Assembly (NCBI GenBank): GCA_032718475.1
Contig: JAUCBJ010003381.1
Coordinates: 55,453 to 119,452 of the forward strand
DNA: 64,000 nt
Direction of reading: 5' to 3'
From: Nemertoderma westbladi
Taxonomy: Eukaryota > Xenacoelomorpha > Nemertodermatida > Nemertodermatidae
The notes under the pieces are model-generated. The model ran no database searches. It saw only the letters and a list, made by a program, of their open reading frames with translations, and had not been told where the DNA came from. This document shows, piece after piece, positions 43,960-54,730 of this stretch. The position numbers and the translations under genes are program-made. Position 1 is the first letter of the stretch. Each line of letters starts with the position of its first letter.

Positions 43960-44122
43960 TATTGGTTATAAAAGCTCACCTCTGTAACCTGCAACTTCCC
44001 CCAATTGGTAACAACACTGTTTATTGTTTTGGTTATAAAAGCCTGACTATGTAACCTGCTCATTTCCCCCAGTTGGTAACAACACTGTTTATTGTTTTGG
44101 TTTTAAAAGCCTACCTCTGTAA
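43960..44122 (-). repeat. 68-bp-family tandem units, inverted relative to 15.9-16.3 kb
   Basis: TTATTGTTTTGGTT, then ATAAAAGCC, CTCTGTAACCTGC and TTCCCCCA recur with a period of about 68 bp. Read on the minus strand these are GCAGGTTACAGAG and AACCAAAACAATAA, as at 15927-16270. Neighbouring 43850-43925 and 44130-44240 contain repeated ATTAATCATTC- and GATAATTGATT-type words. Confidence 0.8.
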
Positions 44123-44280
44123 CGAATTGATTTAATTTGGTGGAAAATTAATTAATTTTAGTGATAATTGATTCATTTTAGTGATACGTGAATCATTTTA
44201 GTGATAAGTAATTAAATTCAGTGTAAATGATTAAATTATTATTAAATTATGTCATTTATTTCAGGATTTAATGTTCAATT

Positions 44281-44672
44281 AGTGCAGATGATGAACACCT
44301 CGTTTCTTTACCTCCTCATACCCGAAACGATAGTTTTCCCGAAGCGTTTCGTGAGATTCTTGGTAGAACTGGCAAAATTGTTCCGACCATTTACATGATC
44401 AGGAAGCGAACATCAGAGGAAATTCGAGACAACCACCATCATTATCGAAACCAATTGAATATGAATAGTACCGAGTTTATTCGTATGGTTAGACAGTAGG
44501 TAGTGAACCGTATTCAATTGTCATGATTGAAGCTGTAGCTCAGGCTTTTAGGATACGAATGAATATTCATGACTCGCAATTAAATAGGATAGTAACGTAT
44601 GGCACGAGTGAATCTATTGTCAATATTGGAAAACTTAATAGACTCCTTCTTTTTTATTTCTTTATTACCTAA
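44281..44672 (+). pseudogene. Helitron-like element, N-terminal relic (possibly OTU-like)
   Basis: 44281-44499 is open and reads DDEHLVSLPPHTRNDSFPEA, then a RTSEEIRDNHHHYRNQLNMN segment and EFIRMVRQ. After a frame change, 44523-44672 reads MIEAVAQAFRIRMNIHDSQ and TYGTSESIVNIG. The second part recalls the C-terminal half of OTU cysteine-protease domains, which some Helitrons carry. The catalytic D-G-x-C motif was not found, so this is a guess. It precedes the other parts of the element in the same orientation. Confidence 0.35.
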
Positions 44673-45024
44673 TTCTAGTATCATTCAAGGATCCAGTGGA
44701 ATACTATTGGAGGAATCTATGGAATTAGATATCGAACCCCAACTTGACCAACCTCCTCAGGAACCAACTAACTGTAATTGTCCACAGAAACGCGTAGAGC
44801 ACCCTTCTAAACCGGAACTTCCAAAACACCTGAAATCAGGTCGAAACTTGGTTGCTGTCTGTGATAATTGTAAACGAAACTCAACTATATTTTATGATCT
44901 CGATATTCATTTCCGCATTGGTGAGTTTAACGGAAAAAAATATGGTACAGTTCAATTTCAACACCAGTTAACTCTTCCAAAGTTGTGCACTGAATGTGCA
45001 GTTTACTTGTCCAGCGACGATTAG
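44599..45024 (+). pseudogene. Helitron-like element, Cys-containing N-terminal segment
   Basis: The frame contains NCNCPQKRVEHPSKPELPKH, then VAVCDNCKRNSTIF and LPKLCTECAVYL, i.e. C-x2-C pairs of a zinc-ribbon kind. A stop at 45022 is followed in another frame by WPSLVWSLL, a motif common before the next domain of this protein family. It is a broken piece of one long protein. Confidence 0.45.
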
Positions 45025-45121
45025 AAGGCAGTGAATGGTGTAAGTACATTTGGCCTAGTCTGGTGTGGTCTCTTCTACATACTGAACAAGAAAACTTCTT
45101 CCCGATCAAGTCTGGTCTGTA

Positions 45122-45862
45122 TTGCCATACACAATTCGCGATATGTGGAAAAGTATTGTAGGACATGAAGAAATATCAACCGTGTTTGTTGACAAAACTC
45201 ACGAGCGCTATATCGTAGAGGCATTACTTGCGACAAAGGATCTAGGTTTTCTAAAAGAAGCAATGGAATTAGTTTCGTTTCCTGAAGTTAAGTGCCCTTT
45301 TGGTTGTTGGCAATACATAGATAGCGAATACTGTCAGGAAATGCCTATTCGTCATTTTATCTCTTATATATCCGAATTCCATATTCCTAATTCTCAACCA
45401 GAATTATTGAGGTCATCGCGCCCTGACTGGCCATCAGTAGGTACCAACTATTTAGGATACTTTATTGCACCAACAGTTGTAATATCCGAGAAGAATGGGT
45501 TAAGTATACTTTATTGTAGGGAGCATAAGAACTTGAAACAATCGACCATTTTTATTCCACGCAATCCAATATCAGAACAGCATGATAATCAAGCATATGA
45601 CACTCTTGCACCTTGTACTCTCACACCCAATGTTGTTAGACAGGCTCGTTTTAATACATATTATGGCTCTTCGTATGTTATTGATGCAGTGGGTGGCTAT
45701 CATGGAATTTCCTCTTCCTCTCTTATTCCTAATGCAGATGTAGATAACAATCCATTTGAACAACGTTATATGGACCGTTTCCTTATATCTAGTCGTCCAG
45801 ATATTCGACAAAACTTGTTAAATGATCCAAATAAATTAATCGGAATTAATCAAACAATTTAA
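45122..45862 (+). pseudogene. Helitron-like element, region before the Rep domain (part 1)
   Basis: The 246-codon frame starts with PYTIRDMWKSIV and continues PFGCWQYIDSEYCQEMPIRH and SILYCREHK. Just upstream, after a frame change, is QVWSVLPYTIRDMW, so the real protein joined the previous segment. I do not know a function for this region beyond its usual position in Helitron-like proteins. It ends two bases before the next frame starts. Confidence 0.45.
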
Positions 45863-45863
45863 T

Positions 45864-47141
45864 ATGAGTTCCCATAACAATACTGACAAAATAGCAGCCT
45901 GCAAGGCCGGAGGATCTTATATAAACTCATCTGACGCATATGTATTATGGAAAACAAAGCATACTACTGATCAATGTGCCGTAGGGGAAGATTGTGGTAT
46001 CCCACCAGAGAAGTTATTCATAACTATTGTTCACCCAGCTGACAAATATGGATGTCGCTCTTACATTTTAGATGGCAATAGAACTGTAAATCAAGAACTG
46101 TTTGTGTCTGAAGTGCAACAAGTGCAACACGGTCATCATTATCCAGATTTTCAATGGTCTCCTTCTCAGGTTATATCATTTATTGTGATTCACTGTTGTC
46201 AAGTCTACAATTATGCCATATTGATGGCAGTCGAATGTAGGAATTCATTTGTAACAAAAGTTTTATCATCAGTTGCATTCCATGGTCATTTCAATAACCG
46301 TACATCCTCTACATTAACCAATTCCCTTTTAAGTAAAGAACTCATTGGTGTTAGGTCTACTATTAATGGTGATGTATCCCAGGCATTGTTAGTTGCAAAA
46401 ATATTGGATGCTCTCACTGAAAAAGTTACAATAATCTGTAATGAAAACCCTTCTTTTGACATAGTTCCCAATGATACTCCAACAGATCATTTAGTTGTTA
46501 TTATTAAGCCAATAAATTCGCTTGTACGAGATTTTGTTTTACCCACTGAACTGAATAATAATCGCCCACTCTTAATCACTCTCTCATCCAAAAAAGAAGA
46601 AGGTGCCTTATTTCGCTGGAAAGATACTTTGCAATGGTGGTCGGTTAAGGGTAAAGTTGTAAGGAAAGAGGTAGATTATCATATAATTTTTAGGTATAAT
46701 TTAGGTTTTGCAGTAGATGATACTTTGTCGAATGATTATGTGATGCGGGCTCTTGGATGGCAAACTATCTATAAATGTGGCAATGAACTACATGATTTTT
46801 TGGTTAAGGAAAGTTGTGACACCAAACGAGTATGTTACTATCGTAATTGTGAACGAAAGGCTATATATGGCTGTGCATCATTGACCACTGGGCTTACTTG
46901 TGGAACAGGGATTTGCCATCAACACTTTGGGAATGACATCAATACCCTTACCTCGGATCCTGTGTTAATAAACTCTAATACCATAGTACATCAAGCTTTG
47001 CAAGAAGATGTTACAGAAGATCTAAATTATGGAATTATAGATGATATTTTACATAATGATATTAATACATCTGATAATGATAATGAAGGACTCTTAGAAT
47101 ATGTGAAACTCTGGATCTACTACATACACGGTCGGAATTAA
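45864..47141 (+). pseudogene. Helitron-like element, region before the Rep domain (part 2)
   Basis: The 425-codon frame begins MSSHNNTDKIAACKAGGSY. It ends with a Cys/His-rich stretch (RVCYYRNCERKAIYGC, LTCGTGICHQHFG) that probably binds zinc, followed by an acidic tail. No stop interrupts it. It stops at 47141, and the continuation lies in another frame (EDYTGFGSHILLN). Its length shows that this part of the element decayed little. Function is unknown. Confidence 0.45.
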
Positions 47142-47596
47142 CTCCTATTATTAGTGCAGAAGATTATACAGGATTTGGTAGCCATATTCTTTTAAACGAT
47201 ACATATGGGACCTTGAGACGTGGTCGTCGTAAATATTCCAGTGCAAAGGAACAACAGTTACTCCATCATTTTGCCTCTAATACATCGAATCCTGCTGTCT
47301 CCCTTCTATTTCCTTCAGTGCAGTTGATACCAAGCACATATTGGGCAATGACAGATAATTCTCCTCTTGGTGCTGCACCACAATCTCAACTATTTCAAAG
47401 AATTTCAAAAATGCAATTTGCTCCTCGTAAAACATCTGAGATTCTCAAGATCAACCTATGTGATGGTGACCTGCCTACCTCTCATCAACTCTCTAATATA
47501 CACTGGGCGTTTGATCTTAAACTCAATGATGCCCTTAACAATAATTCATCAGCAATGGTTTATCGGCGTGGATTGGAACATGTGGCTGAGAAATAA
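47142..47596 (+). pseudogene. Helitron-like element, segment before the Rep motifs
   Basis: The frame reads DTYGTLRRGRRKYSSAKEQQ, then STYWAMTDNSPLGAAPQSQLF and GDLPTSHQLSNIHWAFD. This precedes the Rep motifs in Helitron proteins. It ends in a stop at 47594-47596, after which MKVRDLAAMVKRYPWDYFVT continues in another frame (about 47654-47766). The latter is the first Rep motif (F-T-T-type). Confidence 0.5.
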
Positions 47597-47798
47597 AGCC
47601 TTCATGTACAACGTCAAGATTCTGGCTTACCTTACAGTGAGAGTGAATCATCTATGAAAGTGCGAGATCTTGCAGCAATGGTGAAACGTTATCCATGGGA
47701 TTATTTTGTGACAGTCACGTATAATGAAAGTGAAACTCCGGGAGTAGCACTCTTGTTCGACGGATGAAGGAAATAGTTGAACACGAATATTTGGAAGA

Positions 47799-48368
47799 GT
47801 GTACTTGTCTAACATATTATTTGTTAATTGCGCTTGGGCCAGATTCCTAAAATACTTTATTCAGTATCTTCAGACGAGTCCAGATGAGGTTTGCGGGCCG
47901 CACCGTCGTAGTTTCTCACGTATCGAGTTTCAAGATCAAGGGGCACCAGGTAATAAATGTCACATTCATATTGGTATTTCCTTGTGGCCAGAAGACAGGA
48001 CTACAATCTTAGAGCAAATTCACTGCAATCCTACTACATTAGCTGAACATGAAGAATTATATGAATATGGAGAATATCGAACGAAAGTGAAACTGGATAA
48101 ACGTCTCATTGGTGGCCGGTTTCAATACCCAACACAATCACCCCCTACATTTTTACCAACCATTCCTTTACTGCAACTATTTCTACGATCATGTTTTAAT
48201 TGTCAAGCGTGCGATAGTCATTTCATGACTTCTTATCTGATCAAGTACGAAGTTGGCAAAGAAAGTCGACCAAAGGCAATACTCAAAGGAACAAAGGAGC
48301 CAGAAGTTGTTAAGGTGCAGACATCTACGCTTGAAAATGAGAAAATTTCGGGCAACGCCTTATTCTAG
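47799..48368 (+). pseudogene. Helitron Rep domain (HUH and two-tyrosine motifs)
   Basis: The frame has KCHIHIGISLW, the H-hydrophobic-H metal-binding motif (H55, H57), and SYLIKYEVGKES with Y146 and Y150, the Y-x3-Y pair that nicks and joins strands in Helitron rolling-circle transposition. Between them lies the typical spacer with LRSCFNCQAC. The N-terminus (LTYYLLIALGPDSLKYF-like) is in another frame. The Rep catalytic residues are therefore still readable though the chain is broken. Confidence 0.7.
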
Positions 48369-48811
48369 ATAAATTACGTAAAGAACCGCAAGGCATGGCA
48401 GCTACAGCGATCAGTATCCCAGAACTGATATGGTATATTATGGAGGAGCCATACACATTCAGTACTTGTAAATTTGTACATATAAACACTAATCCACCAG
48501 AATATTGGTGTTGGTATGTTCCTCCTAACTATGATGCAAAGGAAGATCGCACAAATCCGGGGTCTATAGGAGATTTTGTACCACCATTGGATGCTAGGAA
48601 AGTTGAAGCTGTTCCTCTTTGGCGTCGATTTTCTCCAGCACAAGAACGGCATGCTCGTGAGTATTTGTCATCGGATTTTATACACCATAATACAGAGATG
48701 TTTAATATCCGTCCACCAGAGTTGCTAGCTATAAAGAAACTTGCTCTATATCACGAGATTGTTGTTCCTAATAAAGGAAGGTTCAGTGGAAATAGTGATA
48801 TATTTCTTTGA
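48366..48811 (+). pseudogene. Helitron-like element, Rep-helicase linker
   Basis: The frame reads ISIPELIWYIMEEPYTFSTCKF, then CWYVPPNYDAKEDRTNPGS, FVPPLDARKVEAVPLWRRF and IRPPELLAIKKLALYHEIV. These are standard features of the region between the Rep and helicase domains in Helitrons. It ends with a stop at 48809-48811. Confidence 0.55.
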
Positions 48812-48817
48812 GATCCT

Positions 48818-49779
48818 TTGACAATACCTCTTTATGATGGCTGTGGTAACAATATTAAATTGAGACGATCTGGAATCGAAAAACTTAGAGCTTATGTTAA
48901 CGCACTTGGAGAAATACATGAACCGGTTATTATTCAATGTAGTTTAGATTTCCTTCATTGCCTCCTCAATGCCTGGATACAGAAGCCAATGCAGAAGAAC
49001 AGCCAACGACTAAAATATTTGTAGATGAAAGTGAAAGTGGTGAAGTTATACCAGTAGTGAAAGATGTACATCCAAGGGAACGAATTAAATTCGTAAACCA
49101 TATTATACTAGCATTAGGTACTTATGAGACAGAATTTGATATATTTGATAATACCACAGGTTTCCATATACCGTTCCAACGTGTAGGACTTATTCGAGAC
49201 TCAAATAATATAGTTCAAGAGGAAATTACAGGAGTTCTTAGGCGATATCTTTATGAGCTCTGCATCCATCTCCCTCTCCGTAAAAGACAATTCCAAGAAT
49301 ACGTCAAACTGTCCAAAGCAGCCATTCATTCTGTACTGGGTGGAGGTGTGGAATATACCAGTGATCTCCCAGATGTTTCTGAAATAGCCATAAAGGAGAA
49401 GGCCAAGGAGGTTATTAACATTATTGCTATGGAGCATCGTACAACATTGTCAAAGAATCTTATTGATGCCATGGCTCCCAAGATGGATGATGTACCCAAT
49501 ATAACCGAAGTGGTAGGAGCTACAGTTGAAAGTCCAATATTCTGGTATCCTATTTTACCAACAGTTCCTCATCAGTCAGAGGCCAGCATAATTGAGCAGG
49601 GTATTACTCTCAACAAGGCAACGAATACAATAGACGAATTCAAGGATCCAACCCACCTTTCCAATCGTTTTCCATGCTTTGTTGGCCCACCAGAAGCAGG
49701 TAAGACATTTCTAGTGCAAGCAGTTTCCCTCTATGCTGTGTTGCGGATTGAATGTGGTATTGACATCTTTAACATCTGA
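48818..49779 (+). pseudogene. Helitron helicase start with Walker A
   Basis: After one frame change near 48950-48960, the frame from 48958 runs 273 codons. It includes an acidic VDESESGEVIPVVKDVHPRE segment and the Walker A motif GPPEAGKT at residues 243-250, the ATP-binding loop of Pif1-type helicases. The stop at 49777 follows about 25 residues later. A Walker A this close to a stop shows that the helicase is broken. Confidence 0.65.
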
Positions 49780-50104
49780 AAGGGCACATTCACTAGGAGG
49801 AATACACTTACACCAGTTATTTCCCTTAGAGGTTACCAAGAAAAAACTTTCACCTGATTCAATGGCAACACATACTATTAAGGCGCTACAACGTTCTGAC
49901 GCTAAATAAATGGTTCTATTACAAAGAATGGATGTTTTAGTTATTGAGGAGATTGGACTAATTTCTGCAGAACAGTGTGGTGTTTTGGATACAGTAATGA
50001 AGCTGTTAAACAACCGCGACACCTATACTAACAGCAGAACTGTTGAACAGACAAATACCCGTATACCTCTCTGCCAACCTAATGAGCTCTCGCCTAACCA
50101 ATAA
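49780..50104 (+). pseudogene. Helitron helicase remnant with Walker B, then truncation
   Basis: In a shifted frame LTSERAHSLGGIHLHQLF is followed by a stop and then RMDVLVIEEIGLISAEQ, which corresponds to Walker B (DExx-like). The frame ends at 50102. Helicase motifs III-VI are not found downstream, so the element is truncated here. No CTRR terminus with hairpin could be identified. Confidence 0.55.
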
Positions 50105-51924
50105 GACACAAAGACTGCTCTACTGTTAAGTAAAGGGGATCAGGAGCGTGCTATTACTAAATTGTAAGGGTTGCTAAATACAAAACCGCTACTTACCGTT
50201 GGATGGCGCTAATCTGCCGTCCGCTAATATATTTTACTAAATTTACACAGCTCCTGCAAAATCGCTTGTTCCTTTCTCTACCGATCGCTCGATAGAGAGC
50301 TAACTGTTCGAATCTATGAGCCACGCGGGAATAACCAAAACAATAAACCCGAGTCGGCTCCCTAAGCTTACTTAAGACGAGTGCGAGGGGCTTTGCACTC
50401 AGAGTATATTCTTACGCCTAATTTTACTACTGTTGAAGTACGCTAATGCCTACGTCTTTTCTAATCGCGAATACGGAGGGTTCCCTAACGAAATGTGTGA
50501 ATGCGAGAATATTTAAATAAATCAAAATTGGTACAGTACAATGTCTTTCGTGGGTGATACCGCTCTGGGTCTAAACTTGCCTGCAGCTGGCTTTAGGCCA
50601 GCAATTCACTAGTGTCTTGCGTACTAACTATTGCGATCTAGTTTATTGCCCGCTAATTCAAATAACCGCTCAGCGTGAATAGTTTACGGTACTCTAATTA
50701 TTACCTTAGCTACTCTCCGCTATGCTGCGTACTAATTCTTAATTTTACTAATTAATTACAGTCACAAATATGTAACAGCCTAAAATACTGTATTACTTTG
50801 ACCTAATCAGTAATTATTTACAGTAAACTAAGAGATAGAAATCAATCAAAGGGAAAAGAGCGCCTATCTAAGCATTCGTAATCTTAGGCACACTTTAGTA
50901 ACACATCAATCAGAGTCAGCAATCACGGATCACAATAGCACGACTTGCAATTATACAATCTGCAATTATATAATTCGCAACTTACTTACGTACTTACCCA
51001 CTTACTTACTGTAAGGTATGCAGGCCCCTCCCGGGTACATCTAGGCTTCCTAACTAACCCAATTCCTGCCCCCTAATACTAAATAGAGACAAAACCTTGG
51101 ATCATCAGCCCCCTAATTACTGTACCGGCGAGCGGTCTCCAACCTACAGTCCAAATTGCCCGACCACAACGTTGACCCCCGCCAGCGTTGCCCGCCTTTG
51201 AATCCTCCGCTCTCCCTTAGTCGCCCAACCCCCCGATGTGCCCACCGCCTACTGGCACCTTAGCCCTCCATTATGCTAATAGCTACCGTAGCGGCGCATG
51301 CAAATCACAAAGTCTGACAGTCTCAGAAATCCCTTAGGATTATTGCGCAGAAAGGAATCACATAGAACCATTAATCAAAAAGTAGAAATCATAGTTCAGT
51401 TGTAATTAGCAGTAATCGAAGGAATTAATTGAGAAACACAATCGAGAGTAATCGCACATGTGAGGTGTCATGGTAAGGCTCTACCGGCACACCGCCAATT
51501 TATAGGTGATCCGGATGGGGTGATGCAATAGGGTGACTCAATCGCTCTCCTATTGGCTCTCCAGTCCGTGCTAGCATTAGACCAACCTGGAAGCAGTTAA
51601 TCCAATAAGGAGGCCGGATTGTAGCCCTATTGCTTGCCCAAACCTCGAATTATTACCATATATGGTAATGGTTCAAGTCTCTGGCTGCTGAATGGCCAGG
51701 ACAGCGTCCCTATATGCTAGCCCTATCAAACTAACATCAGCAAGCACAAAATCCAGGGTCCGAATAAACTCGCTACCCTGGAACTATCTACATATATCCT
51801 AATACAAAATTACGTAGGTAGGGCTACATACTATACAAAATGGATGGATTCAAATATATGGGTGTTTCGATTTCCCTATCTAAATATCATTGCGTTATTA
51901 TGCCTTATCTAAAATATTATGCTG

Positions 51925-52015
51925 CACAACGGACTAATATTACATACAGTATAACGGACTGATATTGTGTACAGTATAACGACTAATATTGCATACTGCA
52001 TAATGACTAATATAT
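51925..52015. repeat. ~25-bp tandem repeat, 3-4 copies
   Basis: Units of the type AACGGACTAATATTACATAC-AGTAT recur with variations at about 51928, 51953 and 51978, ending with AATGACTAATAT near 52003. Confidence 0.75.
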
Positions 52016-52199
52016 GTGGATACAGCGCCATATACCGTAACACCGCTCCAAGGGAAATCATACAATGTTTCCCTCCAATTGTAGAAGAGTATAAGGTGAT
52101 GTATACAAAACAAAATAAATTTCTTCCAACCAATCTAAATACTTGATACTATAAATCCTACTATTTACAAAATATTGCCATAGATATTGCATAATGAAT

Positions 52200-52320
52200 T
52201 GCATACAAATTAAATTTACAAATATTATCTCTCTCATACAAATTAAATTTACAAAATATTGTTTCTCGTTCGTACTACATAATGATTACTACATACAAAA
52301 TTAAATTTACAAAATTTTAC
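52200..52320. repeat. Diverged repeat of CATACAAATTAAATTTACAAA
   Basis: The word occurs near 52203, 52237 and 52292, each followed by TATT/TTTT. Confidence 0.7.
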
Positions 52321-52900
52321 TTCCTTTATTTATTTACAAATTGACGGTCTACCTATTGAAATGGAACATGGCTAGGACAATGTCCCCCATTTCCCATCTC
52401 AAATTAACGATCAACATTAACAAGATAAACTAAATATAAACGTATTTGAGGCTAAATTTTTAACTAAATTGCATTAAAGGCCGATAATCAAACTAAATAT
52501 AAAATACGTAATAATTTCTTTCATTTTCGGACTTTACTTAATTTCTTATAAAAAACGCAAATCATATTGGTTTGATGATTGCTCAGGTAAGTGAAAGGAG
52601 TAAGCCAAACCCGCGGGTTTGTCTCCCCAATCACTTCCTTTGCCTCTTTCAATAAACTTTAGAGCAAATAAAGTCATATACACAAAATCAAATATAGTAT
52701 AAAATATTTACTATTTCCAACGGACTACAAAATAAAAGTATTTCCTTTCAATATTTTTCGGCCTTCGAAAATAAAACTCTAAAATATGGATACGACTAGT
52801 GTATATGAGTCCAGTCGAATGATTGATCAAAACCTACGATATACATCAGAGCGACGATGATGTATATGTCTAGAGTCTGTCGCTCCGTGATATTATAGTC

Positions 52901-53161
52901 TCATCGGCTAGCTCCTGGGTCTCTCGGGCTCGCTCCCCTCTCCAGATACACCAGTCTACCCCCTGTAGACTCTGTTGACGGCGTCCTTGAGGCGTCACTT
53001 CCCGGAACCGGCGACGACATTCCCTGGGCACCGACTATCTCCCGACTGGTGCTCCTCCCTCGGCCTCGTCCCATTTGCCGTGTCCCTGTGGGCGCCTCCG
53101 CCAACTCCTCTTTCTTCAACAGTAGAATGGGACTGCTCGTCCTTGGCTTGACGCTTGCCAA
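52901..53161 (-). other. Hypothetical frame downstream of a candidate LTR/primer site
   Basis: An 86-codon frame, basic and Ser/Pro-rich (VKPRTSSPILLLKKEELAEA, TRQMGRGRGRSTSREI). It follows the candidate LTR end and primer-site-like TGGCGGCC at 53279-53286 in the same orientation. That is where a gag would begin. I cannot match it to the gag at 62660-64000. It could be the start of a second, otherwise deleted element, or a chance frame. Confidence 0.3.
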
Positions 53162-53252
53162 GGACTCCTCCTTCTGGTACTTGCCGCGAGCTGTGAGCTC
53201 CGGCTGTTGTCGCTGTGGGCGCGGCGGTCCTGATCCTCCACTCGTTCAGAGG

Positions 53253-53968
53253 TCAATGACCCCAAACGAGTCTCCTTAGGCCGCCAATTGTGCGCTGGGT
53301 AATAATTCTAGACGTATATATCAGAGCGACGATGATATATAAAGGATTGGACATATTCGGGCTTAATAATGCGTTCGTCGAAACTTCCCGAAATAATTTG
53401 GAGTAAATATCGTATAAACGCGGATCGTGGGTATGGTTAGTAGACGGATGGATGGCGCGAATCTCGTCTGGATACTCAGGCTTGAGTTTCCTCTCCTGGT
53501 GAAGCGAAGTGAACATGGTCCAGGAACTCGAGTCCCGTGCCGCTTCGCGCCGCGCCTCTAGGTCCTTATAGGCTCGGTATAGCGAAATGGCCGCTGTCGT
53601 CTCTATCAAACTGGGTGTCGAACAGATTTAATCTCCGTATACGGATCTAATGTCGTAACGGTCGGCGTAATGGGTCTCGGAGGTCGCCTTCCGCTAAAGT
53701 CGATACTGATCATCGGGTCGCTCATCGGGTAACCTCCCTCGTTATATCTAAGGAACTGGTGAGCTTGACAACGCATTAATATCGGTTCTGGATGTTGCTC
53801 GTCTAGTCGGTCGGGAATCGTGGGTTTGTATTTCCCATTTAGCTCCATCACCGACCGCCCATGGTAGTAAACGTTCGAATCTTTACATCCCGGTCGCGCG
53901 AATGGTAACTCCGCCTCCTCTCCGGCAGTAAATCCTCTGCGCGGTTGCGCTCTAATATCCTTCTCCAT
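53253..53968 (-). other. Two adjoining frames inside the candidate LTR
   Basis: 53606-53968 begins MEKDIRAQPRRGFTAGEEA (ATG, 120 codons). 53253-53609 continues in another frame from a TTG (118 codons). A TATATATGTATATA sequence lies about 20-30 bases upstream of the first ATG. The products have charged, coding-like composition but match no family I know. Their position inside the proposed LTR is unusual. Either the LTR call is wrong and this is a third ORF of the BEL/Pao element, or the LTR carries an ORF. Confidence 0.3.
53279..53286 (-). promoter_or_regulatory. Candidate primer-binding site (TGGCGGCC)
   Basis: On the minus strand the candidate LTR ends in CACA, followed by AT and TGGCGGCC. 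TGG complementary to a tRNA CCA end, two bases after the LTR, is the usual layout of a primer-binding site. The tRNA was not identified. Confidence 0.3.
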
Positions 53969-54662
53969 TATGCCCCGCGTATATACATATATAACCCAAT
54001 AAGTGTTCCGTTACGCAAACCAATTACACTGTGGGTAATCAGTTAGATGTCGCCGAAGGACAGACCTCCCGAACCACCCCCGCTGCCTTCCAGCAGTTCA
54101 GGTTCGACTCTCTAGATCCCGTCTCTTCCTAACTAACTATCCTCTAACCTATTCCCATGCATAGCGCAAAAACTTTGGAGATAAACTGGCCGTGACCAAC
54201 TCACTTTTTGATGCCCAAACTACTCCCATTACTCGTACTAAACTACAGTAGTTAGAAAGGACTATAGCCACAATACTCGACTATACCAAACCCACAGGTT
54301 TGATAATCGAACATCACACATCACTGCAAACTACTGAGTGGGGTCCATGTACGCCTCTGGTGCTACTAACCTTTAGCACCTTAGTTGCACTGTTGGCACC
54401 AATCTGTGGAAGTTGCTAAACTCAATTTACACTCCTACGTAATATAGCCGTCACCATGGTTTCTAAATGCTATTTTCCAGGCTTCACGACTTTTCAAATT
54501 ACTGTATATCTATAGACGAATTCTAAAACGCGTCTATACACAGCGTCTGGAATTGTCTTGGGTTCACTTTTCTAATTTTAAAATTTTTAATTTTCCAAAA
54601 TATTTTTGAAATAAAATTTTGTTTTGATACCCACCAGACAAAACTCGACGCAAATCACCACA
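53289..54662 (-). repeat. Candidate 3' LTR of the BEL/Pao element
   Basis: On the minus strand it starts TGTGGTGATTTG, directly after a purine-rich AGGAGCGGGGT, and ends GCGCACA, so the termini are TGTG...CACA. It begins about 70 bases after the integrase stop. The matching 5' LTR would lie beyond 64000, so identity cannot be tested here. The 1374-bp length is plausible but long for this group. Confidence 0.35.
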
Positions 54663-54675
54663 ACCCCGCTCCTAT
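54663..54675 (-). promoter_or_regulatory. Candidate polypurine tract
   Basis: The minus strand reads ATAGGAGCGGGGT, lying between the integrase stop and the TGTG start of the candidate LTR. This is where plus-strand synthesis would be primed in an LTR retrotransposon. Confidence 0.35.
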
Positions 54676-54730
54676 GCATTTCCTTGTATTTGCATACGAG
54701 GAATGCATATGAAGTGAGTTGCGACCAACA

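Larger units (their letters stand above)
50105..52820. other. Spacer, no gene recognised
   Basis: Includes an AACCAAAACAATAAAC word at 50332, two tandem repeats listed separately, and a 16-bp palindrome at 52606. No coding content was recognised. Confidence 0.5.

Noticed and set aside
45864-47141. Host cysteine-protease gene
   Set aside because: No catalytic motif was seen; its position and orientation fit a broken Helitron polyprotein.
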